64,000 nt of DNA from Gadus chalcogrammus. Its lineage: Eukaryota; Chordata; Actinopteri; Gadiformes; Gadidae. Shown here piece after piece: positions 10,876 to 22,080 of the stretch (position 1 is its first letter; each line of letters opens with the position of its first letter). Both the position numbers and the translations under genes were made by a program. The notes under the pieces are model-generated. The model was not told the DNA's origin. It saw only the letters and a list, made by a program, of their open reading frames with translations, and ran no database searches. Location of the stretch: positions 25,908,612 through 25,972,611 of the forward strand of contig NC_079415.1 in assembly GCF_026213295.1 (NCBI RefSeq), given 5' to 3'.

Positions 10876-11930
10876 GGTGTCAGGAAACACCTGCTGCCAC
10901 TGATAAGCCCAATTTGGGCCAAACTATTTTCCCTTGTGTCAAAGGAGGACACTGGACATTGACATTGGACATTAATGAGCGACAAGCCTAAATGCACTAG
11001 TGAAAATCACTGATCTACAAGATGAAATGAACTTTAACATGCATGCTGTATTTTTGATGAGTTTATTCATGGTTGATTTGCAAAATGCCACAGTATTATA
11101 ATCCTCCTGTTGATTGGGCCTGTCTAGTGGGAGGGCCATGGGGTATAAAAGGGGTGAGCTGCTGTCCTTCTGACAGTCTGCTGTATTCTGTTGCCAGAAG
11201 AAGTCTGTGTTGAGCAGGGTGCTCAGCTCTCCGCGAGATGCTAAATAACTACTGAGGTGATGATTCCATGATGTTGTAAATTATGGTTAAATGCATTCAG
11301 TAAGAGATTAATTTGCATTTATTTTGCTAATGGATTATTTGATTTATTCACATTGATTATTTGAAGTACCGGTATTTGATATGGAATATGCTTGATTTAT
11401 TATAGAGAATATTTGATTAATGATTATTTGAATTGATTGAATTATTTGATTTTGGAATTGGTTTTGAATATGTTTTTATTTAACTATTTTCAGATATTTG
11501 GGTGTTGGCCTCCTCTGTATGTTTTGCACTTATCTGACAATTCTCTTCCGCACAGAGCAGAATTGTGGCCTATTTTACACTTTTATTTTCTTAATTATAA
11601 TTTTTTATTTCTGAGAAAACAACAAAAAAAGAACTCCCGCAACACAGAGTAATCGGTAACCGGTAACATCGGTAATACGGCAACCCTACTCAACACATAG
11701 TTGTATCAGTACTTGACTAAATGACAGACTGCTCATTGAAGGCAAAGCTTTAAGTTAACATATTTTCCCTGTTATTTAAATCAGGTTGGTTTTTGTGAGT
11801 CTGGAGAGCATTATTTGATGACAGGCAATTGGTCTATCCACATACTGAAATCTTCAATAAAGACGTTACAAACAAGCATCAAAATATGCTCCCCCATATT
11901 CTTACAGTGTGCATAGGGTGAGTAGTGGTG
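10871..11930. other. No gene seen; one TATA-like promoter motif
   Basis: Mostly A/T-rich. The motif ggtataaaagggg at about 11141, followed by ctgctgtattctgttgccag, resembles an LTR or promoter core, but no LTR ends could be drawn. No exon is supported. Confidence 0.35.
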
Positions 11931-11989
11931 TAAAATAATGGGATTCTGCAGCGGGAGCATTATAGAGGCGATTTACAGATCAAATACGC

Positions 11990-12090
11990 TTGTGATGTAA
12001 GGTAGCATTTTCTGATAGGGTAGCATGATTTGATAGACTCTGCTATCGAGTTGCACTACGGTAGCAAAATCTGACAACGGAGCAGAAATT
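11990..12090. repeat. Repeated 'ggtagcaaaatctgata' motifs, possible ISL2EU end
   Basis: Three related motifs follow each other: ggtagcattttctgata, ggtagcatgatttgata and ggtagcaaaatctgaca. From memory such subterminal motifs fit ISL2EU elements, and the element's transposase exons follow on +. A matching right end was not found. Confidence 0.35.
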
Positions 12091-12770
12091 GGCAGAACAC
12101 CCAGTATATTCCACTTCTCGGCAGGATTATGACACATCGACATGATTTAAACAAGCCGAGGAGCCGTGTCGCTGCCGTAGCTACCATTACTAGCCTACCA
12201 TAGCTAGCCTACTTTGGGCATGTCAATGCATAGCTAATTTCAAATATCTCGTTAATACTTTGATAAAAGTTTCACTTACCAGTTTGGCATTTAGAACTCT
12301 ATCCTTTATCGCGTGTTGGTTGATATGGGAAAGATTCAGTCACGGTCACGGCGACACCTAATCGCTATCAGAACCTGCCCACGTGTCATCGACAGCCGGC
12401 CAATACCCGACTGGAAATTCTTGATTGACGTCGTATGCAGCCAATCAGTGAGCAGATGCATTCAGCCAATGAAAATGCGCGAAAAACTTGTGTATGAAAC
12501 TGCAGTACTGCGAAGGTGCCGAAGGAGGTTTATACACAAACGAGCATACACGGATATACACCAAAAATCAGGTATAGCCGGATTATCGGGTCATACCGGG
12601 AAAACGCGGGAGGTTGTTAGTGAGGTGTTGAGTGCTTCTACACTGCGCGACTTGTGAGGACACCAATTTTGTCCTCACAACTCGAAGTGTCCTGATAATG
12701 CTGGTGAGTAAACGGACGAAATGTCCTCATAATCCGGCGGCACCAACGCGCGCACACACATGACACACAT

Positions 12771-12812
12771 GATGTAGAGCAACACCTCGTGCTCGAGGTG
12801 TTGCTCTACATC
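12771..12812. repeat. Perfect 19-bp hairpin
   Basis: 12771-12789 (gatgtagagcaacacctcg) is the exact reverse complement of 12794-12812, with a 4-nt loop (tgct). It lies just 5' of the THAP exon. Confidence 0.9.
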
Positions 12813-12835
12813 AGCACGTAGACAGCCATACCTAA

Positions 12836-14935
12836 GCTTTCCCGAAGGACGAAATACTCTGCAAGACTTGGGTGAGATTAATAAGGAGGGATGAGGGGCC
12901 TTCTTTTATTATTCGCACGGGCAGCACTTACATTTGCAGTTTGCATTTCGATCAGGAGAGCATCTACGTCTCGAAAAGTGGTCGGAAGAGACTTGTAGCC
13001 AATGCTACACCAACCCGGTTTTCCTGGAACAACTGGGGGGAGGATCGGACCCGTCGCCAGTCAGTTTTTGACCGTGTTAACACACGCCTAGAGTAGTGAA
13101 GGGCGCTCAAGCTGGTGCTGAGTCAACTGCGGTGGAAGAGTATGAACACTCTGCTGCCGACATGGCCGTTGAAGGGAAAAACGGTCTGTCTAGTTACTGG
13201 ACCAGATAAAATGAGACGGAGAGGTAATAAAGTCTGTCGGCACGAGGACCTTGGATTTATTAAGTAAAGTGGCAACGGTTATACAGAGTCATAAAGCGTG
13301 AGAAATCGAATATGTCTAAGTCCCTAATCAGCGCTGATGGTTCGTCCAGAGCTTCGCCTCCGTGGAAGGTCTGCTTCAGAAGAAGGTGAAGAGTCTCTGT
13401 GTGACACACTCTTATGCTGTATCTTCCTCTTGGTGAGGTGTGTGCGTTTGAGACGTATGTGGTTCTGTGTGTCTTTGCGTGACCTTGGCTCTCAGGCCCT
13501 AGTGTATCTTCTCGTGTTCTTCCTGATGGGGGAGCGCCTCAAAGAGTCTCCTGTTTGTGGCCCTCCCGTTCTGAGGATGAAACAGTGCATTGTCTGAGTG
13601 TTTACCATTTGCCTGGCGGAGAAATGGGGCCCTAGCTCTGGCCTCGACCTGACTATGTTATCATGTGTGTGTTATGTGTTTAAAAAGTTGAATGTGACTG
13701 CCATGTGTTGTGCTCATCAGGCGTTAAGAGTTGACTATTGTAAGGTGACTGCCATGTGATGTGCTGATCAGGCTGGGGTAGGAGTTAGCTATATTTATAA
13801 TGTACATGTGATGTGCTCAGCAGGTTATTTTGCCCAACACCGTCGATGATCACGAAGCTGCCTCAGACCATAACTACGGCCGCGTGGGAGTTGTGGATGA
13901 TGCTGCTACTGCTGCTGCCGAAAACATTAGGCTACTGGAAGCTAAAGTGAGAGCTTTAGAAAGCCAACTGAGGGACCTGACCTGTACATTTACAATCAAC
14001 AGGTACTGTGCGACTGACGACGAATTCCGATTCTACACCCGCTTTCCGTCTTGAGAGAGTGTTTTGGGCATTTTGGAAATCGGTAGCCCCCTCAGCTTCC
14101 AGGTTAGTCTACTGGAGTAGAGCCCAGAGGTCAACTGATGTCATGGGACTGGAGAAGCCCAGCCCTAACAGGAGACTGCCACTGCCACTGTTGATTAACT
14201 CTTTCTCTACTGCTGTCGCGTAGCTATTGGGATGAAAGAAAAGGTGATAGCAGACATATTTGGCATCAGCACCACCACTGTGAGCAGAGTCATCATCACA
14301 TGGACCAACTACCTGTTCCTTGTCTTGGGGTCAGTGCCAATTTGGATGACAAGGGAACGAGTGCAAGCAACAATGCCATCAAAGTTTGCCCAGTACTGTC
14401 CTAACGTGCGAGTTATTCTAGACTGCACAGAAATCAGGTGTGAGGCACCCTCATCACTCACCCTCCAATCAGAAACATTCTCCCACTACAAAAATACCAA
14501 CACCTTGAAAGGTCTGATTGTCATTGCTCCATGTGGAGTTATCACCTTCATTTCAAAGCTGTACACTGGTTCCATATCAGACAGAGAAATCACACAGCAG
14601 TCAGGAATCCTTGGTCTGCTTCAGCCAGGAGATTCATGCATGGCTGACAAAGGCTTTGTCATCGACAAGATGCTATCTGAAGTTGGGGCCACCCTCATAA
14701 TGCCACCATTTAAAAGAGGCGCCAGGTTCACCAGAGAGGACACCGAAAAAAACCAGAATATCGCGCGACTTAGAATCTTGGTGGAGAGGGCCATCAGAAG
14801 GGTCAAAGAATATCACATCTGGGACACGACCATTCCTCTGACTCTTTCAGGCTCCGTCAATCAGCTGTGGGTAAATTGTTGCTTTGTCTAATTATCAAGG
14901 TCCTTTAGATGTGAAGGGTGATGTCCCAGTGTGAC
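12836..14935 (+). pseudogene. ISL2EU-type THAP/DDE transposase, decayed
   Basis: The exon at about 12836-13096 encodes the latter half of a THAP zinc finger (TYICSLHFDQE, then ATPTRFSWNNWG), a DNA-binding domain. The next coding block (about 13826-14070) has a short leucine-rich coiled coil (RLLEAKVRALESQLRDL) and FTINRYCATDDEF. The 14232-14890 block carries a helix-turn-helix (FGISTTTVSRVI) and a DDE_Tnp_4 nuclease core: D in ILDCTEIR, D in CMADKGF, E in RILVERAIRRVK. Frameshifts lie near 14040, near 14220 and near 14888 (after CCFV); the original end is probably close to 14935. The 13097-13825 gap is presumably an intron. Domain order and the facing YqaJ gene on the other strand fit the ISL2EU group of DNA transposons. 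The N-terminal cysteine half of THAP is not resolved. Confidence 0.85.
13097..13825. other. Intron-like interval with short tandem repeat
   Basis: Between the THAP and coiled-coil exons. 'gtgactgccatgtg(t/a)tgtgct(c/g)atcagg' occurs at about 13695 and 13746 as a 50-60 bp tandem pair, with a third partial copy ending at the acceptor at about 13823. The 13230-13330 part has LTR-like polyadenylation context on the minus strand but no defined ends. Confidence 0.4.
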
Positions 14936-15039
14936 ACATTAAAACACACATATGACATGACTATTTTCAAACTTTCATTAATGTTCTTTGTTGAAATGAA
15001 ACTAATATTTCTAACAGAAATGAAATGGTTTGTGTGTGT

Positions 15040-15795
15040 GTGTCCTTTTCAAATGTTTATGAAATGTTCGTTTCCAGTTCTTTTTATAAATATACATTTA
15101 CATATATACATGTTTACATTTAACAGAAAGAAATTGTGTGTTACCTTAAAGAAATTTTCAGGAATGTTCGTTTCCAATTCTTTGATTAAAATTTAATTTT
15201 ACATATATATATATATTTACATTTTACAGAAAGAAATGTTCTGTGTGTTACGTTAAAATGTTCAGGAATGTTCGTTTCCAATTCTTTAATTACAATTAAA
15301 TTTTACATATACTAGTGCTGTCAGTTAAACGCGTTATTAATTTAGTATTTTTTTTCTTTGGCTCAAAACAAAGAAGCAGTAGCCTGACTGCTATGTTCAA
15401 GGCATTATGTTTGTATGTTCATCTTTAAATTGCACTATAGGCTTTTTTTTTTTGTATCGTCCTGTTTTGATCAGTATATGCCAATGTTATCAATAAAAAA
15501 ACATTTGCACAAGGCAAGCCGATGCACTTCTCCATGTTGATAAGAGCATTAAAATGAGAACAATTAATGGGACAAAAAAATCAAGGGATATTTAGCATAG
15601 AAAAAAGAGTTAACTATGACATTAATGTGATTAATCGCAATTAAATATTTGAAACGCTTGACAGCACTAATATATAGATATTTACATTTAACAGAAAGAA
15701 ATGTTCTGTGTGTTAACTTAAACAAATGTTCAGGAATGTCCAATTCTTTGATTAAAATAAAAATTTACATATATACATTTAACAGAAAGAAAAGA
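15040..15795. repeat. Tandem repeat, about 95-bp unit, interrupted by a MITE
   Basis: Units share 'atttacatttaacagaaagaaatgttctgtgtgtta' and 'ttcaggaatgttcgtttccaattctttgatt'. Copies begin near 15105, 15215 and 15680, with a partial near 15775. The MITE at 15313-15669 splits the array. It lies between the two convergent ISL2EU genes. Confidence 0.75.
15313..15669. mobile_element. hAT-like MITE, 357 bp
   Basis: Terminal inverted repeats TAGTGCTGTCA...TGACAGCACTA enclose further inverted motifs (gcgttattaa / ttaatcgcaattaa). The flanks acatatac and atatatag could be a worn 8-bp target duplication. It is inserted in the tandem array, so it is younger than the array. Confidence 0.8.
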
Positions 15796-15830
15796 AAAGG
15801 AAATGGGGTGAGTGTGTCCCTCGGCCATAT

Positions 15831-17660
15831 TTACTTGGCATTCAGGAGGTATGTGTTAAAATAAAACAGATCTAGTTTAACTTTCATCTCATTAATGAAT
15901 GATTCATCATGCCAAATTCTTTCTACTGTCAGTTCATTTTTTGTTGACGTGATGAAATCGCACCACGACAAACCAGTGATGGCCATCTGGCCTTGCACTT
16001 GCCTGTAGTATCTGTGGGTGTTTTTAAGTTTGGCCTTACCGTTCACAAACTTCACATGCTTGACCTCTGTTATACTGTCCACATTTGGTCATTTGACTTC
16101 AGCTAAGCCAAAGGGGGGGGATGCAGTGGGATCATACACCCTGGCATCAGGGCTAGCCCCGAGGTAAAACGCCTCAGGATGGACAACAAATCCAGAAGGA
16201 TAGACATTAACATTACACATGTCACTATACTGTTGCAACACTGCTGGCTCGAGGTCGAGACCCCTTTTCATGTCAGGTGTTTGCCTTCCCCCCTTTATGA
16301 TCCTCAGTGCGAGAGCCTGAGCAGAGGACTCCCCTCTCAGAGAAACCACTTCACCAAACCTACTGGAAGTTACACGGGGCAGCCGGACTTCCTTCTACAT
16401 AGGATTCTCTGACTGCCCCCTTGTGTGCTCTTCAATTAAAGTGGCCAATTCAGAGGTGACTTCTAAAGTCTGAAGGTGATGGAACTGGAGGTATGTGGAA
16501 ACAAATTGTAGGGGTCGTTCAAATGTATAGCCTAACGAGGGGAGTTGTGGGAATGAGGGGGCTTCTGGGTGCTTAATCATTTCTTGGGATATTTCTGGGG
16601 GGCACTGATAAGAAAGAACGGAACCATGAGGGACTGGTCCAAACTTAGAGTCCACTAAAGTAAGGTCGGCCAGGTCACATACAATCTTGCAAATTCCCGA
16701 TTGAGGTAGAAGGTCTCGCAGGTCATCTCCGACAGACAGCACCATAGGGTCAGGAAGGGGTCCTACGAACACAAGTAACAGGAAACATTAATCATTAAAT
16801 ATTTTACACATGTCAGTGTCAAACATAATACATAATCTGCAGGTTTTCATATTATGGCCATATTGTTATACCGGGAAGGCTGCATGGCATCTGCAACTAG
16901 CATATGTCGGTTTGTCTATTGGAGGGTGTATAAAACAATGAAGACAGTATACAAATTCAAGAGAGGAGATGCACACAGGTCCTTTGTTATATCACCAAAG
17001 TGTACTGAAATAGCAAAAAAATATATGTGGTAATTAAAATAACATGCATAATAATTTCCAAACATTTCAGGCTTCGGCCCATCGTTGTCTATTTAAATAC
17101 ACTTTGGTGATATAACAAAGGACCTGTGTGCGCAACCTCTTTTTAATTTATAGAGCATATATTTCTGTCCTAATTAATAAAATGATAAACGACATTACCT
17201 GGGTAGGCTTGATACAGCGTTGATTTAACGCTAGTGCGTCCAACTGCCTTGGGTTTTCTGACCACAAGATGGTCAGTGGGTTCCGGGCGAATCCCCTGGA
17301 GCAAAAAGGAAAAAGATATCAGCACATAAATCATATTATCAGTGTAGCAACACTTAAGTCAGTGTTAGTCACGTCTGTCTATAAACTAGAACTTAAAATA
17401 CTATTATTGAGTAGACTATACAGGATGTTTGGCCAGGCCTGAGGGATACACATTAACCTGTGTCCTTGGTCGGTGCCACAACTGCAGAACACTGGTGCAC
17501 GACAGAGGTGTTGGCACGCTTTTCTACCCTGTGAAGTGGTAGTGTTGTGTCTGGAAGAGGAGTGCAACCACGTGGTTGCATAACGCCTCTACAGCAGCAC
17601 ATGAACAGGAGAATCCATTCAATTCCACAGGTGTGGCAGCACTCAGCACAATCTAGACAT
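15831..17660 (-). pseudogene. ISL2EU-type SWIM/YqaJ-exonuclease gene, decayed
   Basis: Read from high to low coordinates: an exon at about 17660-17440 holds a SWIM zinc finger (C-x-C, then CNHVVALLFQTQHY, later LQLWHRP); an exon at about 17300-17210 (PTDHLVVRKPKAVGRTSVK) ends at a GT donor; and a long exon from about 16768 holds a YqaJ-type recombinase nuclease with MKRGLDLEPAVLQQY, HPEAFYLGASPDA and FGLAEVK. YqaJ folds are lambda-exonuclease-like; the Glu, Asp and Glu-x-Lys (AEVK) residues are visible. Three in-frame stops break it: one in the SWIM exon, TAG at 16395-16397, and TGA directly after AEVK (16086-16088) at a usual cysteine position. It runs toward the THAP/DDE gene. A second gene of this type with the transposase is characteristic of ISL2EU. 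N-terminal exons are missing, perhaps cut by the solo LTR. Confidence 0.8.
16971..17131. repeat. Perfect 34-bp inverted repeat around 93 nt
   Basis: 16971-17004 (gcacacaggtcctttgttat...) is exactly complementary to 17098-17131. It sits in the intron between two YqaJ-gene exons and looks like a small fold-back element. Apart from this, the 16780-17200 intron shows no gene. Confidence 0.9.
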
Positions 17661-17677
17661 GGAGAACATACTTCAGG

Positions 17678-17680
<3 letters not shown>

Positions 17681-17712
<32 letters not shown>
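17681..17712. repeat. (TA)n microsatellite
   Basis: About 16 TA units directly next to the solo LTR. Confidence 0.9.
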
Positions 17713-17717
<5 letters not shown>

Positions 17718-18122
17718 TGTGGTAACTCGGTTTGGTAGAAGGGCTCCAAGTAAGGATCAGGCAGGGTGTGAGGGTCCAAAGCCTCAAACGGCGGTTTATT
17801 ACACTCGGTTTGTTATATTCACACAAGTGTACGCTGTACATCGAAGTCGGGGGGGGTTGCTCGAGTCGTCGTTCCCGTGTCCGCCGTGCGGCTCACTCTA
17901 TGCTCTCGGTCCTCTGCGTCGTCCTCTCTTCCACTCGACTTCTGTCGATCTGTCGTTTGGTGGCCTCCTTTTAACACCTGGGTGCCTCCTGCCCAGGTGC
18001 TCCTCGTTTCCCCGATTGCGGCTCTCGGGAAGTCGGGGTTTGTCGCCGGCTGTTGGCCACCGGCGGTATATCCCGGCCTCGACTCTCCCGAACAGGGGGC
18101 GTGGCACCGGGGGAATGCCACA
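17718..18122 (-). mobile_element. Solo LTR, about 405 bp
   Basis: On the minus strand the sequence starts TGTGGCATTCCCC and ends GAGTTACCACA (TG...CA ends), with an AATAAA signal (complement of 17795-17800) and a TTAAAAG TATA-like motif upstream. Neither side shows a primer-binding site or coding, so it is a solo LTR. Flanks cacac / cactc could be a 5-bp target duplication with one mismatch. The family is not identified. Confidence 0.6.
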
Positions 18123-18151
18123 CACTCCCCCCCTTTGCCTAGGCCCCTCCG

Positions 18152-18251
18152 NNNNNNNNNNNNNNNNNNNNNNNNNNNNNNNNNNNNNNNNNNNNNNNNN
18201 NNNNNNNNNNNNNNNNNNNNNNNNNNNNNNNNNNNNNNNNNNNNNNNNNNN
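18152..18251. other. Assembly gap, 100 N
   Basis: Exactly 100 N, the usual placeholder for a gap of unknown size. Sequence on either side may not be truly adjacent. Confidence 1.
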
Positions 18252-18797
18252 CTCCTCGCCGGCATCTCCACCACCTCCATCAACAGACTCCAACTGGTCC
18301 AGAATGCGCAGCCCGTCTCCTCACTCATACTAAAGCGTGCCCACATCACCCAGTCCTCAAAGATCTCCACTGGCTCCCCATCTCACATCGATCCACTACA
18401 AACTCCTGGTCCTCACCTACAAAGCTCTCCACCATATGGCCCCCCCTATCTCTCTGATCTCCTCTCCCTCTACCAACCCCCCGGGCCCTCAGATCCTCCT
18501 CAGCTGGTCTCCTCTCCACCCACACTCAAAACGCCACAGCCTAGGTGACAGAGCCTTCTCCAGGACATCTCCAGGCTCTGGAACTCCCTCCCCCAGCATA
18601 TTCGTGACTCTGAGTCCCGCCATCTTCCAGTCCGCCTCAAGACTCATCTCTTCTCCTCTGCCTACCCCTAGATCACTCACTATCTCTAGCCCATCAACTT
18701 TTTTTCTCTTTGTTTATCTATTTTTGTGCCCTATGTAAACGCTTTGAGTACGTGAAAGCGCTATATAAATGAATCTATTATTATTATTATTATTAAC
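18252..18797 (+). mobile_element. L2-like LINE, 3' fragment
   Basis: Frameshifted coding resembles the C-terminal L2 ORF2 (INRLQLVQNAQPVSS..., then an LGDRAFS-like stretch). The 3' end 'aacgctttgagtacgtgaaagcgctatataaatgaat' runs into (ATT)n at 18776-18795. The 5' side is cut by the assembly gap. It is a different subfamily from the copy at 10143-10870. Confidence 0.7.
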
Positions 18798-18991
18798 TTT
18801 GGCCCAGTCGGACCTTGAGTGCCGAAGGGGGGGCCTGGACTTTCATATCCTCGCTTGGTGACTGTAAGGATGTTTGGGTCGATGTTATGACGAAGAATCA
18901 TAATGTGAATGTGAATATTCTATAAATGTCTTCTTTCGTCTCAACACTTCTGCTGCAGCCGCTTAAAGTCTCACTCCGAGAACCTTAAAAT

Positions 18992-19585
18992 ATGAATCAA
19001 TTCATTAGAAGTATGAAAATATCTTCCCGGTTACGTAACGGGGCAACAAGGTGTCCTTTGACATCTACGTTCGAGGCGATTGCAACAGTGCCACACATGA
19101 TCATATTTGAATATGTTTCGGGTAGTAATTAGCTGTCGATTTTGGAGGCCTTATCATCATATGACCAGCTATAGATTTGCTTCCCGATGGAGATTTTGAC
19201 AAATTACATGTTATTTAGCATCTACACGTTAAGCTGAGTCCAATGAGATCAAGCTCGCCCTCTTGCTACCCTAGATCATGTCCTAGACCTAGTGTACCAT
19301 GTAAAATACATGTTCCATTTTCCAGAGTGTCATGCTTGGTGTCATTGGACTCAACTCAACGTGTAGAGCTAAATAACATGTCATTTGTCACAATTTCTAT
19401 CGGGAAAAATCAATAGCTGCTCATTATTGATTAAGGCCTCCAATTTCGACAGCTAATTACTACCATTAAACATGTTCGAATATGCTCATGTGTGGCACCG
19501 TTGCAATCGCCTGGAAGCGTAGATGTTGAAGGACACCTTGTTCTCCCTCTTTACATGCTTTTGATTGGACTAATGAATTGATTCA
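18992..19585. repeat. Large palindrome, about 590 bp
   Basis: Left arm (about 18992-19255) and right arm (about 19325-19585) are imperfect inverted copies. Shared blocks include tgaatcaattcattag, aaggtgtcctt, gcgattgcaac, gtgccacacatga, tagtaattagctgtcga, ttggaggcctta and acatgttatttagc. The loop is about 70 bp. No coding. It abuts the repeat copy at 19586-20850. The stretch 18798-18991 shows no gene. Confidence 0.8.
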
Positions 19586-20850
19586 GCTATTCCCCCAGAA
19601 GTCTGGGGTCAAAAGGTCAAAAGGAGCCGGCACCACGCCGCTTATGAGTCAAAAGTTAATGTGTATTTCTCTCATACATTTTGTCATTAAAAGAGAGGCT
19701 GATTCTCAGATATGCAGGGTGGCTACGGTGTAGGTCTGGGAATAACTTCAGGCCAAAATCTTGCAAGCGAGCCGCTGGGGTGCAGGTGCAACGAGATGGA
19801 GCACTTGCTGAGTCATTTCCTGTAGGACCGGAGCCACAGGTTTGAAGCGTATGCGTCCTTTGAGACCCCCTTTGATATATAAGAGACCTCAAAGTAAAGC
19901 TTACTTAAATGTCGTCGACCCAGTCACCTATTGCATCACTTCCTTTAGGGCTTCGGCCTCCTAATTGATCATTGTAGTATAATTGAATGCCCTCTTTTAT
20001 ATATGATACCTCCACCACTGGGACGTGGCAACAATTCTCCAAATCCATATGGGGAGGGGGGGGTGATGCTTGTGGACAGTAGGGTTGTACACTAGACATA
20101 AAGAAGAAAACTCAGGAGAAGGAATGACCTCTCATAAATATTTATTTAATAAATTGTTTCAAATAACCTGCCTCGTTAAATCAATGAGCTTGGTGTTTTG
20201 CTTTCAAAAATAGGTTATAGAAGAAGTCTAAACTGCAGAAAATATCCAAGCTGCCTTTTAAGGATACCTTGGAATATCCGTCTATTTTTTAACCATCGGA
20301 CACTAGTTTACGACAAAAACAACACAAATTACGGCAGCTCATTTGCCGCGTGGTTTTTAGAGCCATGTAAGGATTAGAGGGGCTGGTGGATAGCAACCAC
20401 CATAGCAACCATGACGGTCAAGTGACTGGATTCAGCCCCGTTGAAAAAAATAGAACCACCCTCAGGAGATTAATGAATTTAAATGATTATGACCATGAAG
20501 TCTTTATTTGCATGGGTTTACATTTCGTTCTGTGTAGCATGGAAAAATCGGAGAAACACTCCCATTCGGAATGCATTGGTTTACATTTCTTTCTTTGGAG
20601 CACAGTTATTTTTATTTATTTTCAGTGCTTCAAAGATGCTAATTTTTCTGCAATAATCCAAAATCAAATGGAAAAAACCGTTGGCTTTTTGTCAAGGGAA
20701 CCCAGGGCGACGCTCACTTCCGGGTTGGCCAACACACGTCATCCCTCCACCACTATACTGTAATAACGCATGTTGAAGTTGAATGATAATGAATTAATTA
20801 TTCTTTATTCTGCCTTAGTATTTATTTATTTGGCAGCGAAATGCAGTGTG
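19586..20850 (-). repeat. Dispersed repeat 'A', copy 1
   Basis: Nearly the whole block recurs in reverse complement at 40085-41500. Landmarks are the stretch tttttgtcaagggaacccag at about 20685, gtgactggattcagccccgttg at about 20420 and ttgcatcacttcctttagggct at about 19930. No protein; frames inside are accidental. Copy 2 has long terminal inverted repeats, whereas here only the right arm is present. Confidence 0.8.
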
Positions 20851-20920
20851 TGTGTGTGTGTGGTGTGTGTGTGTGGTGTGTGTGTGTGTGTGTGGTGTGT
20901 GTGTGTGTGTGTGTGTGTAT
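20849..20920. repeat. (TG)n microsatellite
   Basis: TG units with a few GTGG interruptions, directly before 'tataacacgctatttta', the end of the local core repeat. Confidence 0.95.
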
Positions 20921-21200
20921 AACACGCTATTTTATGTTGAAATGCGACGTAATCCAGTGTTCACGAAAACGTACGTGTTTCTAACAAGATGATATCATTA
21001 AAAGTTACATAAAGTAACGGTTTAATAACACAAAAGCAGGAAACACGTGAGCTGCATTTCCCATTCAGATAATTAGATTAATAAAGATCATACACATTCC
21101 TGACTGAGGATTATTCAAGGGAAAAGTAAATTTCTCGCTAGAAATGTCATTAGAAACACGTTAAATGGTGAATCTGTCCTAAAATATTGCATCTCCCATT
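20921..21200 (-). repeat. Repeat block 'B', partial copy with shortened core
   Basis: It matches 41700-42080 in the same orientation (aacacgctattttatgttgaaatgcg, aacaagatgatatcattaaaagttac, attgcatctcccattcag) but lacks about 45 bp containing the gcgactgggtt end of the core. Full copies lie at 33170-33705 (+) and 41690-42245 (-). Confidence 0.75.
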
Positions 21201-21369
21201 CAGTTAATGCTGGGTTTTTCGTATCATATGCACATATGCACGCGAAATGGACGTATCCGCCCTCCACAGTAGTTAATGCTGGCTTTTGCGTATCGTATGC
21301 ACACGAAATGGTCATTTGGCGTATGTAGGCTACTGCACGCATCTTGAAAGTGTCAAACCGTGCGATCTG

Positions 21370-21660
21370 TGCGCATATTGGTGAGACTGGAAAAGCTGTC
21401 ATATTCTTAGTTATCACAGACAATTTTTAACAATAAATGTTCTGTACGGAGCTCCTTAAGGGACAATAGGGAGAAAGCTCCCGGACAGAACCTTAGATGG
21501 AAGTCGTGCTTAGTGACAAATCACGACAAATACTTCCAATTGATATGCATGAGTTTGAAAAATGTGCTTTTTGACACGAACATTTAGAAAATACGTGTAC
21601 CTGATCACGTTTCAATAGATTAAATAACGTGACAGTGTCACCTATTTTCGTGAGCCCGGG
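21370..21660. repeat. Dispersed repeat 'C', copy 1
   Basis: Shares agttatcacagacaattttt, cctta/ataagggacaatagggaga, cggacagaaccttag, gatcacgtttcaatagatt and attttcgtgag with 37140-37440. Both copies are in the same orientation. The following 21661-22080 shows no gene. Confidence 0.7.
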
Positions 21661-22080
21661 ATGCCTGTACGCCGGCCATTATCGCCCGATGAAATATTCT
21701 TCGTCATATCTATCAAACCAAACATCCTTCACATTCGCCGAACGACGATTATGAAAGTAAAATGCACATTTCTCGCTAAAATGTTTACATAAACACTTTT
21801 AATGGTGTAACTATTCTAAAATATCATATTTTCCACCCAGGATAAAAAGTATGTCCGCCATTTTCACAGAAGAATATCCTAAAAAACTATCCAATAGGAA
21901 AGATGCTCACATCGTCTATTAGAGACGTAGTGAGGCACCCCCATTCCGTATGCAGAAGACGCCGAAGGGTACCTTTACCGTCACCGAGCGAATAAAAAGG
22001 GTACCTTTCCCGTCAGTCACCGACGCTAAAGGGCCTTTGCCAACAGTCGGTATTTGACGTTCTCGGAGTGAGACTGTGTT

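Noticed and set aside
12313..12657. 114-aa frame
   Set aside because: No recognised domain, no splice context; arginine-rich composition typical of chance frames.
17659..18548. Frames crossing the run of N
   Set aside because: They translate the assembly gap and solo LTR; not real.
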